Source: Methanobacteriota archaeon
GTDB taxonomy: Archaea > Thermoplasmatota > Thermoplasmata > RBG-16-68-12 > EA-27
Length of the DNA: 11,688 nt
Direction of reading: 5' to 3'
NCBI GenBank assembly: GCA_016207545.1
Contig: JACQPO010000114.1
Coordinates: forward strand, 1 to 11,688
Numbering within the stretch: position 1 is the stretch's first letter; every line of letters starts with the position of its first letter. Both the position numbers and the translations under genes were made by a program. Of the stretch, positions 1 to 6,055 are shown in pieces. Under the pieces are notes generated by a model that searched no databases, was not told the origin of the DNA, and saw only the letters and a program-made list of their open reading frames with translations.

Positions 1-113
1 ACGTCGCGGAGGCGAAGTGGTTCCCGCTCGACCGCCTGCCGCCGCGAAAGGACGTGTCCCATGGCGGCTGGGCGATCGACGTCCTGAATACGGCGTTGGG
101 CCGCGCGAGGTAG
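1..113 (+). CDS. NUDIX hydrolase, C-terminal fragment (partial)
   Basis: Only the last 36 codons lie in the window; the reading frame is open from base 3 and stops with TAG at 111-113. The visible peptide contains EAKWFPLDRLP, followed after a short gap by HGGWAIDVL. This is how many NUDIX (MutT-like) proteins end: an E-[AV]-[RK]-W-F-[PSD]-L-[DE]-E-[LI]-P strand followed by a helix starting at His/Asp-Gly. The catalytic NUDIX box would lie upstream and is not visible, so the substrate (for example ADP-ribose, NADH or a damaged NTP) cannot be told. It converges on purE with only 4 bases between the two stop codons, leaving no room for a separate terminator. The family call rests on the tail alone and is moderate. 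Confidence 0.55.
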   Translation, partial: VAEAKWFPLDRLPPRKDVSHGGWAIDVLNTALGRAR

Positions 114-117
114 GGGC

Positions 118-588
118 TCAGTCCTTCGAGAGGGCCTTGTGGTCCTCGAGCACCCACTCCTCGAGTTTCTTCCGGTGCTCGTGCAGTTTCTTCGACAGCT
201 CGGGGTCCGACAACGCGAGGATTTGCACCGCCAAGAGCGCCGCGTTCTCCCCGCGGTCGAGCCCCACGGCCGCCACGGGGATCCCCGGCGGCATCTGCAC
301 GACGGAGAGGAGCGCGTCGAGGCTCACCTTTCCGCTCACGGGGACGCCGATCACCGGTCTGGTCGTGTGCGCCGCGATTGCGCCCGGCAACGCCGCGGAG
401 AGGCCCGCGACGGCGATGAACACCTTCGCGGTCGAGTTCTGCACGAGCGTCTTTAGGTGTTCCGGCGTCCGGTGGGCGGAGGCGACCGCGACCTCGTGGC
501 TCACGCCGAACTGGCGGAGCATGTCCCGCGCCTTGTCGCCGACGTCTTTGTCGGACTTGCTCGCGAGGACGATGAGGACGTCGGCCAT
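118..588 (-). CDS. purE: PurE, N5-carboxyaminoimidazole ribonucleotide mutase / AIR carboxylase
   Basis: A 156-residue protein, the normal length for a single-domain PurE. It makes 4-carboxy-5-aminoimidazole ribonucleotide in de novo purine synthesis in the cytoplasm. Visible family marks in order: the phosphate-binding ASKSDKD loop (residues 9-15), SAHRTPE (37-43) with the His expected to act as general acid/base, AGLSAALPG (61-69), PVIGVPV (78-84), VQMPPGIPV (97-105) and NAALLA (115-120). The VQMPxGIPV block is like class I PurE (the N5-CAIR mutase that works with PurK) rather than class II. However, the usual GGAAHLPG loop reads GLSAALPG, with Ala where Escherichia coli has His. Neither purK nor another pur gene is in the window, so the class stays open. 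The ATG at 588 lies 28 bp from a TATA-like box, suggesting a leaderless or near-leaderless mRNA. It is divergent from the exported protein gene at 682. Confidence 0.93.
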   Translation of the reverse strand: MADVLIVLASKSDKDVGDKARDMLRQFGVSHEVAVASAHRTPEHLKTLVQNSTAKVFIAVAGLSAALPGAIAAHTTRPVIGVPVSGKVSLDALLSVVQMPPGIPVAAVGLDRGENAALLAVQILALSDPELSKKLHEHRKKLEEWVLEDHKALSKD

Positions 589-612
589 CGAGGGCCCGTA
601 GAGTATGCGCGG

Positions 613-619
613 GATAAAA
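613..619 (-). promoter_or_regulatory. TATA-like box of purE
   Basis: On the minus strand the sequence reads TTTTATC inside a GC-rich background. Its centre is about 28 bp upstream of the A of the purE ATG, the distance at which archaeal transcription would begin at or next to the start codon. No ribosome binding site is needed in that case, and none is obvious. Confidence 0.55.
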
Positions 620-640
620 CTTTGGAGCCGCAGGGGAGAA

Positions 641-650
641 GATATTTAAT
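641..650 (+). promoter_or_regulatory. TATA-like box of the exported protein gene
   Basis: GATATTTAAT is one of the most AT-rich decamers in the area. Transcription beginning about 26 bp downstream (near 671) would give a leader of roughly 11 bases before the ATG at 682, containing GGCGGAG at 673-679. It also argues against using the ATG at 649, which lies within the box itself. Confidence 0.5.
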
Positions 651-681
651 GGAGGGAGCCAGATGCAGGGCCGGCGGAGTC

Positions 682-1626
682 ATGTTCGGAGGGATGCGGT
701 TTCTTGCGCTTTTCGTGGTGACCTTCTTCACGGTTCTCGCCTTCGCACCGGCCGTCCGCGCGGACATGGGCAAGCCGTCATGGTCCATCGGCGATTACTG
801 GGAGTACACGACGACCTTGGCGGCCCCCGGCGGCCCGGTCCAGGGAACCGGAAAGTTCCGGCTCGACGTGGTCGGCACGGATTCCGTAACCGTCGGCGCC
901 GCCACGTACTCGACGTTCCGGGGAAGGTTGGCGATTAATGTGACGTCTGGGAGCGTCACGTACAACCTTCCGGGCGAGGCGTGGTTCCGCGAGTCGGATC
1001 TGGCGGTCGTGAAGATACAGATCACCGTGGAAGCGTTCGGCCAGTCGGCGACCTCCACCATAACGTTCGACCCGCCACAAGGCATCCAGTGGCCGCTGAG
1101 CGCGGGCAGTACATGGTCCGCGACATCGTCCGTGACCGTGAGCGTGACGGGTGGGCAGCCCGTGACCGCCCCGTCTTCTTCGGAATTCCGTGTCGAGTCG
1201 AATACCCAAGTCACGGTCCCCGCAGGCACTTTCGATACCACTCCGCTGCGCGCCTCGGACGCAAGCGGAGAGGGCGGCTACACGGTTTCGCATTTCTCGC
1301 CCGCGGCGGGAAACGCGGTTCGGGCGCAGACGTTCGACAATCAAGACCAGGAACAGGGGACAATCGAGCTCGCGAAGTACAACTACCGAGCCGCGTCGTA
1401 CATCCTCGGCCTGCCGATCTGGCTATGGCTCGTTCTTCTGCTCGTCGTAGTCGTCGCAATCATCGCGGTAGCAATCTGGCGGAGGAAGCCGGCGCAGCCG
1501 ATGATGCCCCCAAGCTCGCCTCCGTCCCAGCAGGCCGGATGGCCGCCGCAGGCGGAAGGCCCGCCGCCTCCGCCCCCACCGCAGCAGTTCCAGCCGCCTC
1601 GTGGTCCGCCGCCGACCCAGCCTTGA
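682..1626 (+). CDS. Exported, C-terminally membrane-anchored protein with proline-rich tail
   Basis: I do not recognise a named family. The 314-residue product begins with a signal peptide (hydrophobic core about residues 7-22, likely cleavage after VRA at 27). A Thr/Ser/Val-rich, probably beta-sheet domain of about 215 residues follows; it includes YWEYTTT near its start and two VTVxxGTFDTTPL-like stretches. A single hydrophobic helix lies at about 244-266 and ends in WRRK, a stop-transfer signal. The last 45 residues are rich in Pro, Gln and Gly, with seven prolines in a row. The predicted topology is outside, membrane, then a cytoplasmic tail. In-frame ATGs occur at 649, 682 and 694; 682 is chosen because of the TATA-like box at 641-650 and GGCGGAG just upstream, and 694 remains possible. 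The gene is divergent from purE and convergent with the small membrane protein gene. Function unknown; surface binding or sensing is only a guess. Confidence 0.8.
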   Translation: MFGGMRFLALFVVTFFTVLAFAPAVRADMGKPSWSIGDYWEYTTTLAAPGGPVQGTGKFRLDVVGTDSVTVGAATYSTFRGRLAINVTSGSVTYNLPGEAWFRESDLAVVKIQITVEAFGQSATSTITFDPPQGIQWPLSAGSTWSATSSVTVSVTGGQPVTAPSSSEFRVESNTQVTVPAGTFDTTPLRASDASGEGGYTVSHFSPAAGNAVRAQTFDNQDQEQGTIELAKYNYRAASYILGLPIWLWLVLLLVVVVAIIAVAIWRRKPAQPMMPPSSPPSQQAGWPPQAEGPPPPPPPQQFQPPRGPPPTQP

Positions 1627-1710
1627 ATCGCTGAAAGGGAGCGCGCTGGCGGTAGGCGAGGCAGGCGATTCCCGAAGGTGAGCTCGCTGATTCCGATCCA
1701 GGGCGCCAGC
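1627..1710. other. Convergent intergenic spacer
   Basis: This 84-bp spacer separates two converging genes. There is no T-run long enough for a usual archaeal terminator on either strand. GCTGGCG (about 1643-1649) and CGCCAGC (about 1704-1710) are complementary but lie some 55 bases apart, a weak hairpin at best. Confidence 0.4.
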
Positions 1711-2028
1711 CTAGCTCTTCATGATTGCGAGCAGGAACAGCCCGATCGCTGCGCCCGCGCCGACGAACGCCGCGAGGAGGACGAGGATTGCTTGGACGAT
1801 TACGTTCAAAATGCCCGCATCCACGAACCTGTCCCACGGCCCTCCGGTGCGCACGAGGAAGACCCACACGATGCCCACGATGAGGCCCGCCGCGAGCAGA
1901 CCGCCCCCGATCTTGCGGCTCTTCCCACTCCCGAAGTACGCCGTGAACGCGCCCGCAATCAGCAGAACGACCGCAAACGTTAGCAACAATATGGTTACGA
2001 ATGTTCCCAGGTTCGTCGCATCGATCAT
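1711..2028 (-). CDS. Small three-helix membrane protein, function unknown
   Basis: A 105-residue, strongly hydrophobic protein. Three helices are visible: about residues 9-31, 40-59 and 72-103, the last possibly two short helices given its Gly/Ala-rich centre. A short basic loop (GKSRK, 35-39) lies between helices 1 and 2, and a WDRFVDAG segment lies between 2 and 3. By the positive-inside rule the first loop is probably cytoplasmic. I recognise no family or catalytic motif. The start is well supported: GGAGG at 2038-2042, overlapping the upstream stop, lies 9 bases before the ATG. The gene begins 14 bases after the orphan RAM-domain gene, so the two are very likely cotranscribed. This suggests, without proof, that the membrane protein and the small-molecule sensor act together. 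Confidence 0.75.
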   Translation of the reverse strand: MIDATNLGTFVTILLLTFAVVLLIAGAFTAYFGSGKSRKIGGGLLAAGLIVGIVWVFLVRTGGPWDRFVDAGILNVIVQAILVLLAAFVGAGAAIGLFLLAIMKS

Positions 2029-2042
2029 CTCACCTAGCCTCC

Positions 2043-2276
2043 TCAGAACTTGATCCCGGTGAGCGTCTTCGTGTCGATGACCCCCGGGATGGACCGAATC
2101 TTGTCGACCACGACCTGTCCCAAGACGTTGAAGTCGTTGGCCTCGACCTTCGCAATCAAGTCGTACTCCCCGAACAGCGGGTGAAGCTCCACAATCTCCT
2201 TCACCTTGAGGAGTTCGTTGTACACCTCGTGCTCCTTGGCGGGAGCGGTCGAGATGAGCACGAAGCCGATGGCCAT
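2043..2276 (-). CDS. Stand-alone Lrp/AsnC ligand-binding (RAM) domain protein
   Basis: A 77-residue protein made only of the RAM (regulation of amino acid metabolism) alpha/beta domain found at the C-terminus of Lrp/AsnC regulators; there is no helix-turn-helix before it. Visible marks are a first strand MAIGFVLIST, the EVYNELLKVKEIVELHPLFG helix-turn, GEYDLIAKVEA (37-47), and a final IRSIPGVIDTKTLTGIKF-like strand region typical of the family. Such proteins assemble into ring-like oligomers and bind amino acids or related ligands between subunits. Without a DNA-binding domain it may modulate a full Lrp or another protein. The ATG at 2276 is preceded by GGGTGA (2284-2289) with 7 bases of spacing. 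Frame upstream of it is open but has no Lrp-like content. It leads a probable two-gene operon with the three-helix membrane protein. The family is clear; the ligand is unknown. Confidence 0.85.
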   Translation of the reverse strand: MAIGFVLISTAPAKEHEVYNELLKVKEIVELHPLFGEYDLIAKVEANDFNVLGQVVVDKIRSIPGVIDTKTLTGIKF

Positions 2277-2313
2277 CCCTAGGTCACCCGAGAGTCCCGA
2301 ACCCGGTGATGCG

Positions 2314-2320
2314 AGATAAA
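2314..2320 (-). promoter_or_regulatory. TATA-like box upstream of the RAM-domain gene
   Basis: The minus strand reads TTTATC. With initiation about 26 bp downstream (near 2291), the short leader would still contain the GGGTGA ribosome binding site at 2284-2289. A second AT-rich box, GTTATATT at 2350-2357, would give a leader of about 50 bases instead. I cannot tell which is used. Confidence 0.4.
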
Positions 2321-2422
2321 GCTTTCCACCGAGTACGACCCAACGCGCGAATATAACGGTGGTGTCCGAAAAAGTGAGCGCGCCGCCAACCCCGAGACGG
2401 GCGGCGTCGCCATCGGGTGCGC

Positions 2423-2437
2423 TGCGGAGTCTCCGCA
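2423..2437. repeat. 15-bp odd palindrome, possible operator or hairpin
   Basis: TGCGGAG-T-CTCCGCA has perfect 7-bp arms around a single central base. It lies 68 bases past the pfkB-type stop codon and about 147 bases upstream of the RAM-domain start. It could be a dimer-binding operator for the RAM gene, or part of a transcript-end hairpin. GC-rich palindromes of this size can occur by chance. Confidence 0.3.
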
Positions 2438-2504
2438 CCGCGGGGTCCGACGGGGCGGGACAAAGGACTTCTCTACCGAGATTTCGTAGCGTACGTAGTC
2501 CAAG

Positions 2505-3425
2505 CTAGAAGTCGCGGAACCGGCGCGCGCGGTCGACGACCTCGTCCCACGTCGGAATCCGCGACTGCGTGCCCCGGGCTTCGATCACGAAGCTCGCGGT
2601 CGCGCTGCCGAGCAGACCGCAGCGGGCGGGCTCATACCCTCGGCTCAGGCCCGCGTAGTAGCCCGCCCGGTACGCGTCCCCGGCCCCCGTGATGTCGATG
2701 ACCTTCCGCGGCGGGACCCGCGGGATCGCGTGGCGCCCCCCCGCACGGGTGAGCACGAGGCTGCCGCGTCGCCCGCGGGTGACCACGACGTGCTCCACGA
2801 ACCGGAGGAGGTCCTCCGGCTTCCGCACGCCCGCGAGCCGGATTGCGACCCGCAATTCCGTCTCGTTCCCGAAAAACAGGTGGGCCTTTCGGAGGAGGGG
2901 CAGGAACGTCGTCCGCGTGTACGCGTACGTAATCTCCTGCGAAGGGTCGAAGGCGATCACCTTGCCCAGTTTCGCCGCCAGGCGCGCGACCTTCGTGTGG
3001 TGCCGCGGCCGCCCCGTGCCGAGGTGGACGACCTGGGCCGTCCGGACCGTGTGGTCGGGGATTGGGTGGCGGTGGGCCTCCCACATGGGGCCTTGGTCGA
3101 TCACGGTCGCCTGGTCGCCTTTCGGGTCCGTGAAGATCCACGCGGACGGGGTCGAGGCTCCCGGCACCGTCCGCAAGTCCGTGAGGTCGACGCCGTCCCG
3201 CTCGAGCGCCTGGCGGTAGTCCGCGGGGAAATCCTCCCCGACGAGCGATGCCAGGGCCGTGCGGACCCCGAGGCGGGCCGCGATCCGTGCGATGTTCCCG
3301 CCCGTTCCGCCGAAGTACGTATTCCGGCCGAGAATCCGCACGGTCGTGTTCGGGACGGGCAGTCGCGGCATGGTGAGGATGTGGTCGAGCACGACGTGGC
3401 CGAACACGCCGAGGTAGTTGCTCAC
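2505..3425 (-). CDS. PfkB-family carbohydrate/nucleoside kinase
   Basis: A 306-residue protein, the usual length for the ribokinase/PfkB family, which transfers ATP phosphate to a sugar or nucleoside hydroxyl. Visible marks: an N-terminal strand with Asp14 (substrate-binding position), the GGTGGN motif (39-44) after a flexible lid-like segment, an FDPSQE stretch (159-164), NxxE (187-190; Mg/phosphate site), and DITGAGDAYRAG (244-255) with the anion hole and the catalytic Asp250. The start is GTG at 3425, overlapping the preceding stop as GTGA; the next Met (residue 19) would delete the first strand. The substrate cannot be read from sequence. PfkB members include ribokinase, adenosine kinase and the archaeal inosine/guanosine/cytidine kinase of the MJ0406 type. 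Being the last gene of a cluster with ahcY makes a nucleoside substrate (adenosine or inosine) attractive, as inference. Confidence 0.9.
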   Translation of the reverse strand: MSNYLGVFGHVVLDHILTMPRLPVPNTTVRILGRNTYFGGTGGNIARIAARLGVRTALASLVGEDFPADYRQALERDGVDLTDLRTVPGASTPSAWIFTDPKGDQATVIDQGPMWEAHRHPIPDHTVRTAQVVHLGTGRPRHHTKVARLAAKLGKVIAFDPSQEITYAYTRTTFLPLLRKAHLFFGNETELRVAIRLAGVRKPEDLLRFVEHVVVTRGRRGSLVLTRAGGRHAIPRVPPRKVIDITGAGDAYRAGYYAGLSRGYEPARCGLLGSATASFVIEARGTQSRIPTWDEVVDRARRFRDF

Positions 3426-4051
3426 CGCCAATCTGCAAGCCCCCGTTGCACGTCCCCGAAATCGCGGAACGGAACGAACCCGCGCTCGTGTTTCCGGCAC
3501 AACGCCGCCAAGTCGTCCTTCGCGAACACGAGGTCCGCCTCGAGCGCGGGACAGATGTCCGAGATGCCGTTGCCCACGTACGCGACGCGGTATCCGCGCG
3601 CACGCAGCTCGAGGACGCGTCCCATCTTGCACGTGCCGCACAACGTGCACGTGGGATCTCCGTACGGATGGGTAAGCGTGATGCGGTCGCCGTCAAACGA
3701 CGCGGCGTTCGTCCGGAACGGGATGTCGAGCCCCCATCGGTCGAGGAGGTGGAGGAGGTACGCGTCGAACCCCTCGCTCACGATCTCCACGTGGATCTTC
3801 TGCCTGCGACAAAATGAGAGGAACGGCGGGAACGTCGGGTCGAGCCGCGCGAGTCGCTCCGCGGCGGTGAGGACTTCCTCCTTCGTCGCGCGGACGAGCG
3901 CGAATTCGCGGCGCAACGTTTCGCGCGTCCCGATGCGCTCGTGGAGCCGCTCGATTTCCCGCCACGCGTCGCCCGTGAACTCCTGGAGGAGGAGTTCCGC
4001 GACGTCCTCCTTCGTGATCGTCCCGTCGAAGTCGGAGAGGACCGCGATCAC
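3422..4051 (-). CDS. MtnX-like HAD-IB phosphatase
   Basis: A 209-residue HAD-superfamily phosphatase. Motif I is LSDFDGTIT with nucleophile Asp7 and acid/base Asp9. Motif II is Ser92 in IVSEG, and motif IV is VGNGISD (159-165). A cysteine-rich loop, CTLCGTCK (135-142), follows THPYGD and supplies the motif III lysine. This resembles Bacillus subtilis MtnX, which has a similar Cys-rich CGCCK segment and dephosphorylates 2-hydroxy-3-keto-5-methylthiopentenyl-1-phosphate in the methionine salvage pathway. The family also overlaps SerB-like phosphatases, so the true substrate is open. No other methionine-salvage gene is in the window. The GTG start at 4051 overlaps the upstream stop (GTGA) and has GAGGAG 8 bases before it; a GTG at 4060 would leave no spacing. 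It overlaps the pfkB-type gene by GTGA at its end. Confidence 0.85.
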   Translation of the reverse strand: MIAVLSDFDGTITKEDVAELLLQEFTGDAWREIERLHERIGTRETLRREFALVRATKEEVLTAAERLARLDPTFPPFLSFCRRQKIHVEIVSEGFDAYLLHLLDRWGLDIPFRTNAASFDGDRITLTHPYGDPTCTLCGTCKMGRVLELRARGYRVAYVGNGISDICPALEADLVFAKDDLAALCRKHERGFVPFRDFGDVQRGLADWR

Positions 4052-4755
4052 CGGACCCACTCCTCGACGATTGCTGCGACCTCGCGGAGGCTCCGCACGG
4101 CCCGGTCCGCCTCCGGCGCGGGCTCCCCCGTGCGCGCGAGGTGGATTGCCCGCATCCCCAGCGCCTTCGCCCCCCTCACGTCGCGGACCGGGGAGTCGCC
4201 GACGTACACGGCTTCCCCCGGACGACATCCCGCCTTTTGGAGCGCGAGGCGGAACGCCTTCGGGTTCGGCTTGCCGACGCCGACCTCTTCGGACGTCGTG
4301 ATCGAATCGAACCGACTCCGAAAGCCGATGATCCCGAGGGCGAAGTCCATGAAGTCGATGTCGACGTCGGACAGGACGCCGAGGTGGAGGCCCCGCGCGG
4401 CGAGGCGGTTGAGACATTCCGCGGCGTCCGGGTACGGGCGCAACACCTCCGTGTGGGCGTCCAGGTACCGCCGCCAAAACCGGTCCCACGCCTCGTCCGT
4501 CGGTTCGCGACCATACCGCCGGAGCAGGCGTTCGAACGATTGGCGGGTGAGGTCCCGGAGCGGCCGCCATGCGTCCGGCTGGCCGTTCCAGTACGGCGCC
4601 ATGAACTCTATGTGTTGCCGCCAGAGCGCCTCGCGGTCCACGGGGAGCCCCCACGTCTCCGCGAACCAGGCGAACGCGCGGCGGTGGGCCTCGTCGTCCG
4701 TGGCCGTGTCGAGGAGCGTGCCGCCGAAGTCGAAGAGGACTGCGCGGATCCGCAT
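4048..4755 (-). CDS. HAD-superfamily hydrolase (HAD-IA type)
   Basis: A 235-residue haloacid-dehalogenase-type phosphohydrolase with an alpha-helical cap domain (about 18-105) inserted after motif I. Visible motifs: FDFGGTLLDT (8-17) with nucleophile Asp9, LSD (128-130; motif II Ser129), GVGKPNPKAF (159-168; motif III Lys162) and YVGDSPVRD (184-192; motif IV, Asp187 and Asp192). The usual second Asp of DxDGT is Gly11. Such FDFGGT variants are known within HAD-IA, but the general acid/base is then missing from its normal place. The substrate is unknown; small sugar or nucleotide phosphates are typical. The ATG at 4755 is 8 bases after the ahcY stop, and an in-frame GTG at 4767 overlapping that stop is an alternative. 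The gene is followed by the MtnX-like gene with a GTGA overlap, so the two phosphatases are likely translationally coupled. Confidence 0.88.
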   Translation of the reverse strand: MRIRAVLFDFGGTLLDTATDDEAHRRAFAWFAETWGLPVDREALWRQHIEFMAPYWNGQPDAWRPLRDLTRQSFERLLRRYGREPTDEAWDRFWRRYLDAHTEVLRPYPDAAECLNRLAARGLHLGVLSDVDIDFMDFALGIIGFRSRFDSITTSEEVGVGKPNPKAFRLALQKAGCRPGEAVYVGDSPVRDVRGAKALGMRAIHLARTGEPAPEADRAVRSLREVAAIVEEWVR

Positions 4756-4763
4756 CGTGTGCC

Positions 4764-5999
4764 TCACGTCCCTTCGGTCCACGACTGCAAGTACTCCTTC
4801 TGCGCGGCGCTGAGCGCGTCGATCTCGATGCCCATCGCCCGCAGCTTGAGGCGCGCGACCTTCTCGTCGAGCTCCCGCGGGACGGGATGGACGCGCGGCG
4901 GCATCGCCTTGCCCGATTTCGCGAGCAGTTCCGTGCACAGCGCCTGGATTGAGAAGCTCATGTCCATGATCTCCACGGGGTGGCCCTGTCCCGCCGCGAG
5001 GTTCACGAGCCGCCCTTCCCCGATCACGTACACCTTCTTCCCGCCCCGGAGCGCGTACTCGTCGACGTACTCGCGGACCCTCCGTTTCCTCGCCGCGAGC
5101 CGCTCGAGGTCGCGCATGCTCACCTCGACGTTGAAATGGCCCGCGTTCGCGAGGACGCACCCGTCCTTTACGAGCCGCAAGTCCTTCGCGGTGACGACCT
5201 CCTTGTCCCCCGTGGCGGTAATGATGAAGTCCGCGTCACGCGCGGCCTGCTCCATCGTCATGACCTCGAATCCGTCGAGCTTGGCCTCGATCGCTCGGAC
5301 GGGATCGACCTCCGTGACGACGACGTGTGCGCCCATGCCGCGCGCCCGCGTCGCGATGCCCCGCCCGCACCAACCGTACCCCGCGACGACGAACCGTTTC
5401 CCCGCGAGGAGAAGGTTCGTGGCGGTGAGGAGGCCGTCGATGACGCTTTGGCCCGTCCCATATCGGTTGTCGAACAGGTACTTCATATGGGCGTCGTTCA
5501 CGCTGATCACGGGGAACGCGAGCTGCCCCGCGCGCTCCATCGCGCGCACCCGGAGGACGCCGGTCGTCGTCTCCTCGTTTCCTCCGATCACGTCGGGCAA
5601 CACCTCCCGGCGATTCGTGTGGAGCCGGTAGATGAGGTCCGCCCCGTCATCGATCACGATGTGCGGCCGAAGGTCGAGGACCTTGTGCAAGTACTCGTCG
5701 TACTGCTTCTCCGTCTCCCCTTTCTTCGCGAACGTCTCGAGCCCGTCCGCGCGGAGGGCGGCGACGACGGAGTCGTCCGTGCTCAGCGGGTTGCACGAGG
5801 CGAGCCGGACCTTCGCCCCGGCGTCCCTCAACGTGAGGGCCAGCACGCCGGTCTTCGCCTCTACGTGGAGCGCCATTCCAACGCGGAGTCCGCGGAGGGG
5901 CTTGCGGCGCACCAAGCTCCGCCGGATCGCCGCGAGGACATCCATGTGGGCCTTCGCCCAGGCGAGCCGATTCCGCCCGCGCTCTTCGAGGTCCGACAC
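4764..5999 (-). CDS. ahcY: S-adenosylhomocysteine hydrolase (or S-inosylhomocysteine hydrolase)
   Basis: A 411-residue NAD-dependent cytosolic enzyme that splits S-adenosylhomocysteine into adenosine and homocysteine, removing the inhibitory product of methyltransferases. Catalytic marks: His45 in ALHVEAKT, the Asp pair in IDDGADL (116-122), NEET (141-144), NDAHMKYLFDN with Lys173, Asp177 and Asn178, the NAD-binding GYGWCGRG (207-214) with the acidic end of strand 2 at Glu230, and GHFNVE further on. The GYGWCGRG form and the absence of the C-terminal KPDHYRY extension are usual for archaeal and thermophile-type enzymes. The GTG at 5999 is the start: it precedes the conserved DLxxxGRxRLxWA helix, and no ATG/GTG/TTG lies in frame for a distance upstream. 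In methanogens a related enzyme prefers S-inosylhomocysteine, and the sequence alone does not exclude that here. It lies 56 bases after the thioredoxin-like gene with no TATA-like box between. Confidence 0.95.
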   Translation of the reverse strand: MSDLEERGRNRLAWAKAHMDVLAAIRRSLVRRKPLRGLRVGMALHVEAKTGVLALTLRDAGAKVRLASCNPLSTDDSVVAALRADGLETFAKKGETEKQYDEYLHKVLDLRPHIVIDDGADLIYRLHTNRREVLPDVIGGNEETTTGVLRVRAMERAGQLAFPVISVNDAHMKYLFDNRYGTGQSVIDGLLTATNLLLAGKRFVVAGYGWCGRGIATRARGMGAHVVVTEVDPVRAIEAKLDGFEVMTMEQAARDADFIITATGDKEVVTAKDLRLVKDGCVLANAGHFNVEVSMRDLERLAARKRRVREYVDEYALRGGKKVYVIGEGRLVNLAAGQGHPVEIMDMSFSIQALCTELLAKSGKAMPPRVHPVPRELDEKVARLKLRAMGIEIDALSAAQKEYLQSWTEGT

Positions 6000-6055
6000 G
6001 GAGGCCGCCGATGCTCCGAGGCCTACATCTAGTTTCGGCTGGGCTCTGCCCCGTG

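Larger units (their letters stand above)
2277..2504. other. Intergenic region between the pfkB-type gene and the RAM-domain gene
   Basis: This 228-bp gap is the longest non-coding stretch in the window. It holds two TATA-like boxes for the downstream gene (2314-2320 and 2350-2357, minus strand). A five-T run on the minus strand (2369-2373) could end transcription of the seven-gene cluster. A near-perfect palindrome lies at 2423-2437. A 74-codon minus-strand frame spans it but has no protein-like composition. No tRNA or other RNA gene is recognisable. Confidence 0.55.

Noticed and set aside
2440..2470. tRNA-like T-arm sequence GGGGTCCGACGGGGC
   Set aside because: Lacks the TTCRA core, and no acceptor or anticodon stem can be drawn around it.
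2279..2503. A 74-codon minus-strand frame in the largest intergenic region
   Set aside because: No ribosome binding site or family resemblance, and it covers the TATA-like boxes of the RAM-domain gene.
2730..4301. A 523-codon plus-strand open frame
   Set aside because: Antisense shadow of the PfkB and MtnX-like genes; no domain seen.
4141..5631. A 496-codon plus-strand open frame opposite ahcY and the HAD gene
   Set aside because: Low-complexity composition and full overlap with genes having complete catalytic motifs.
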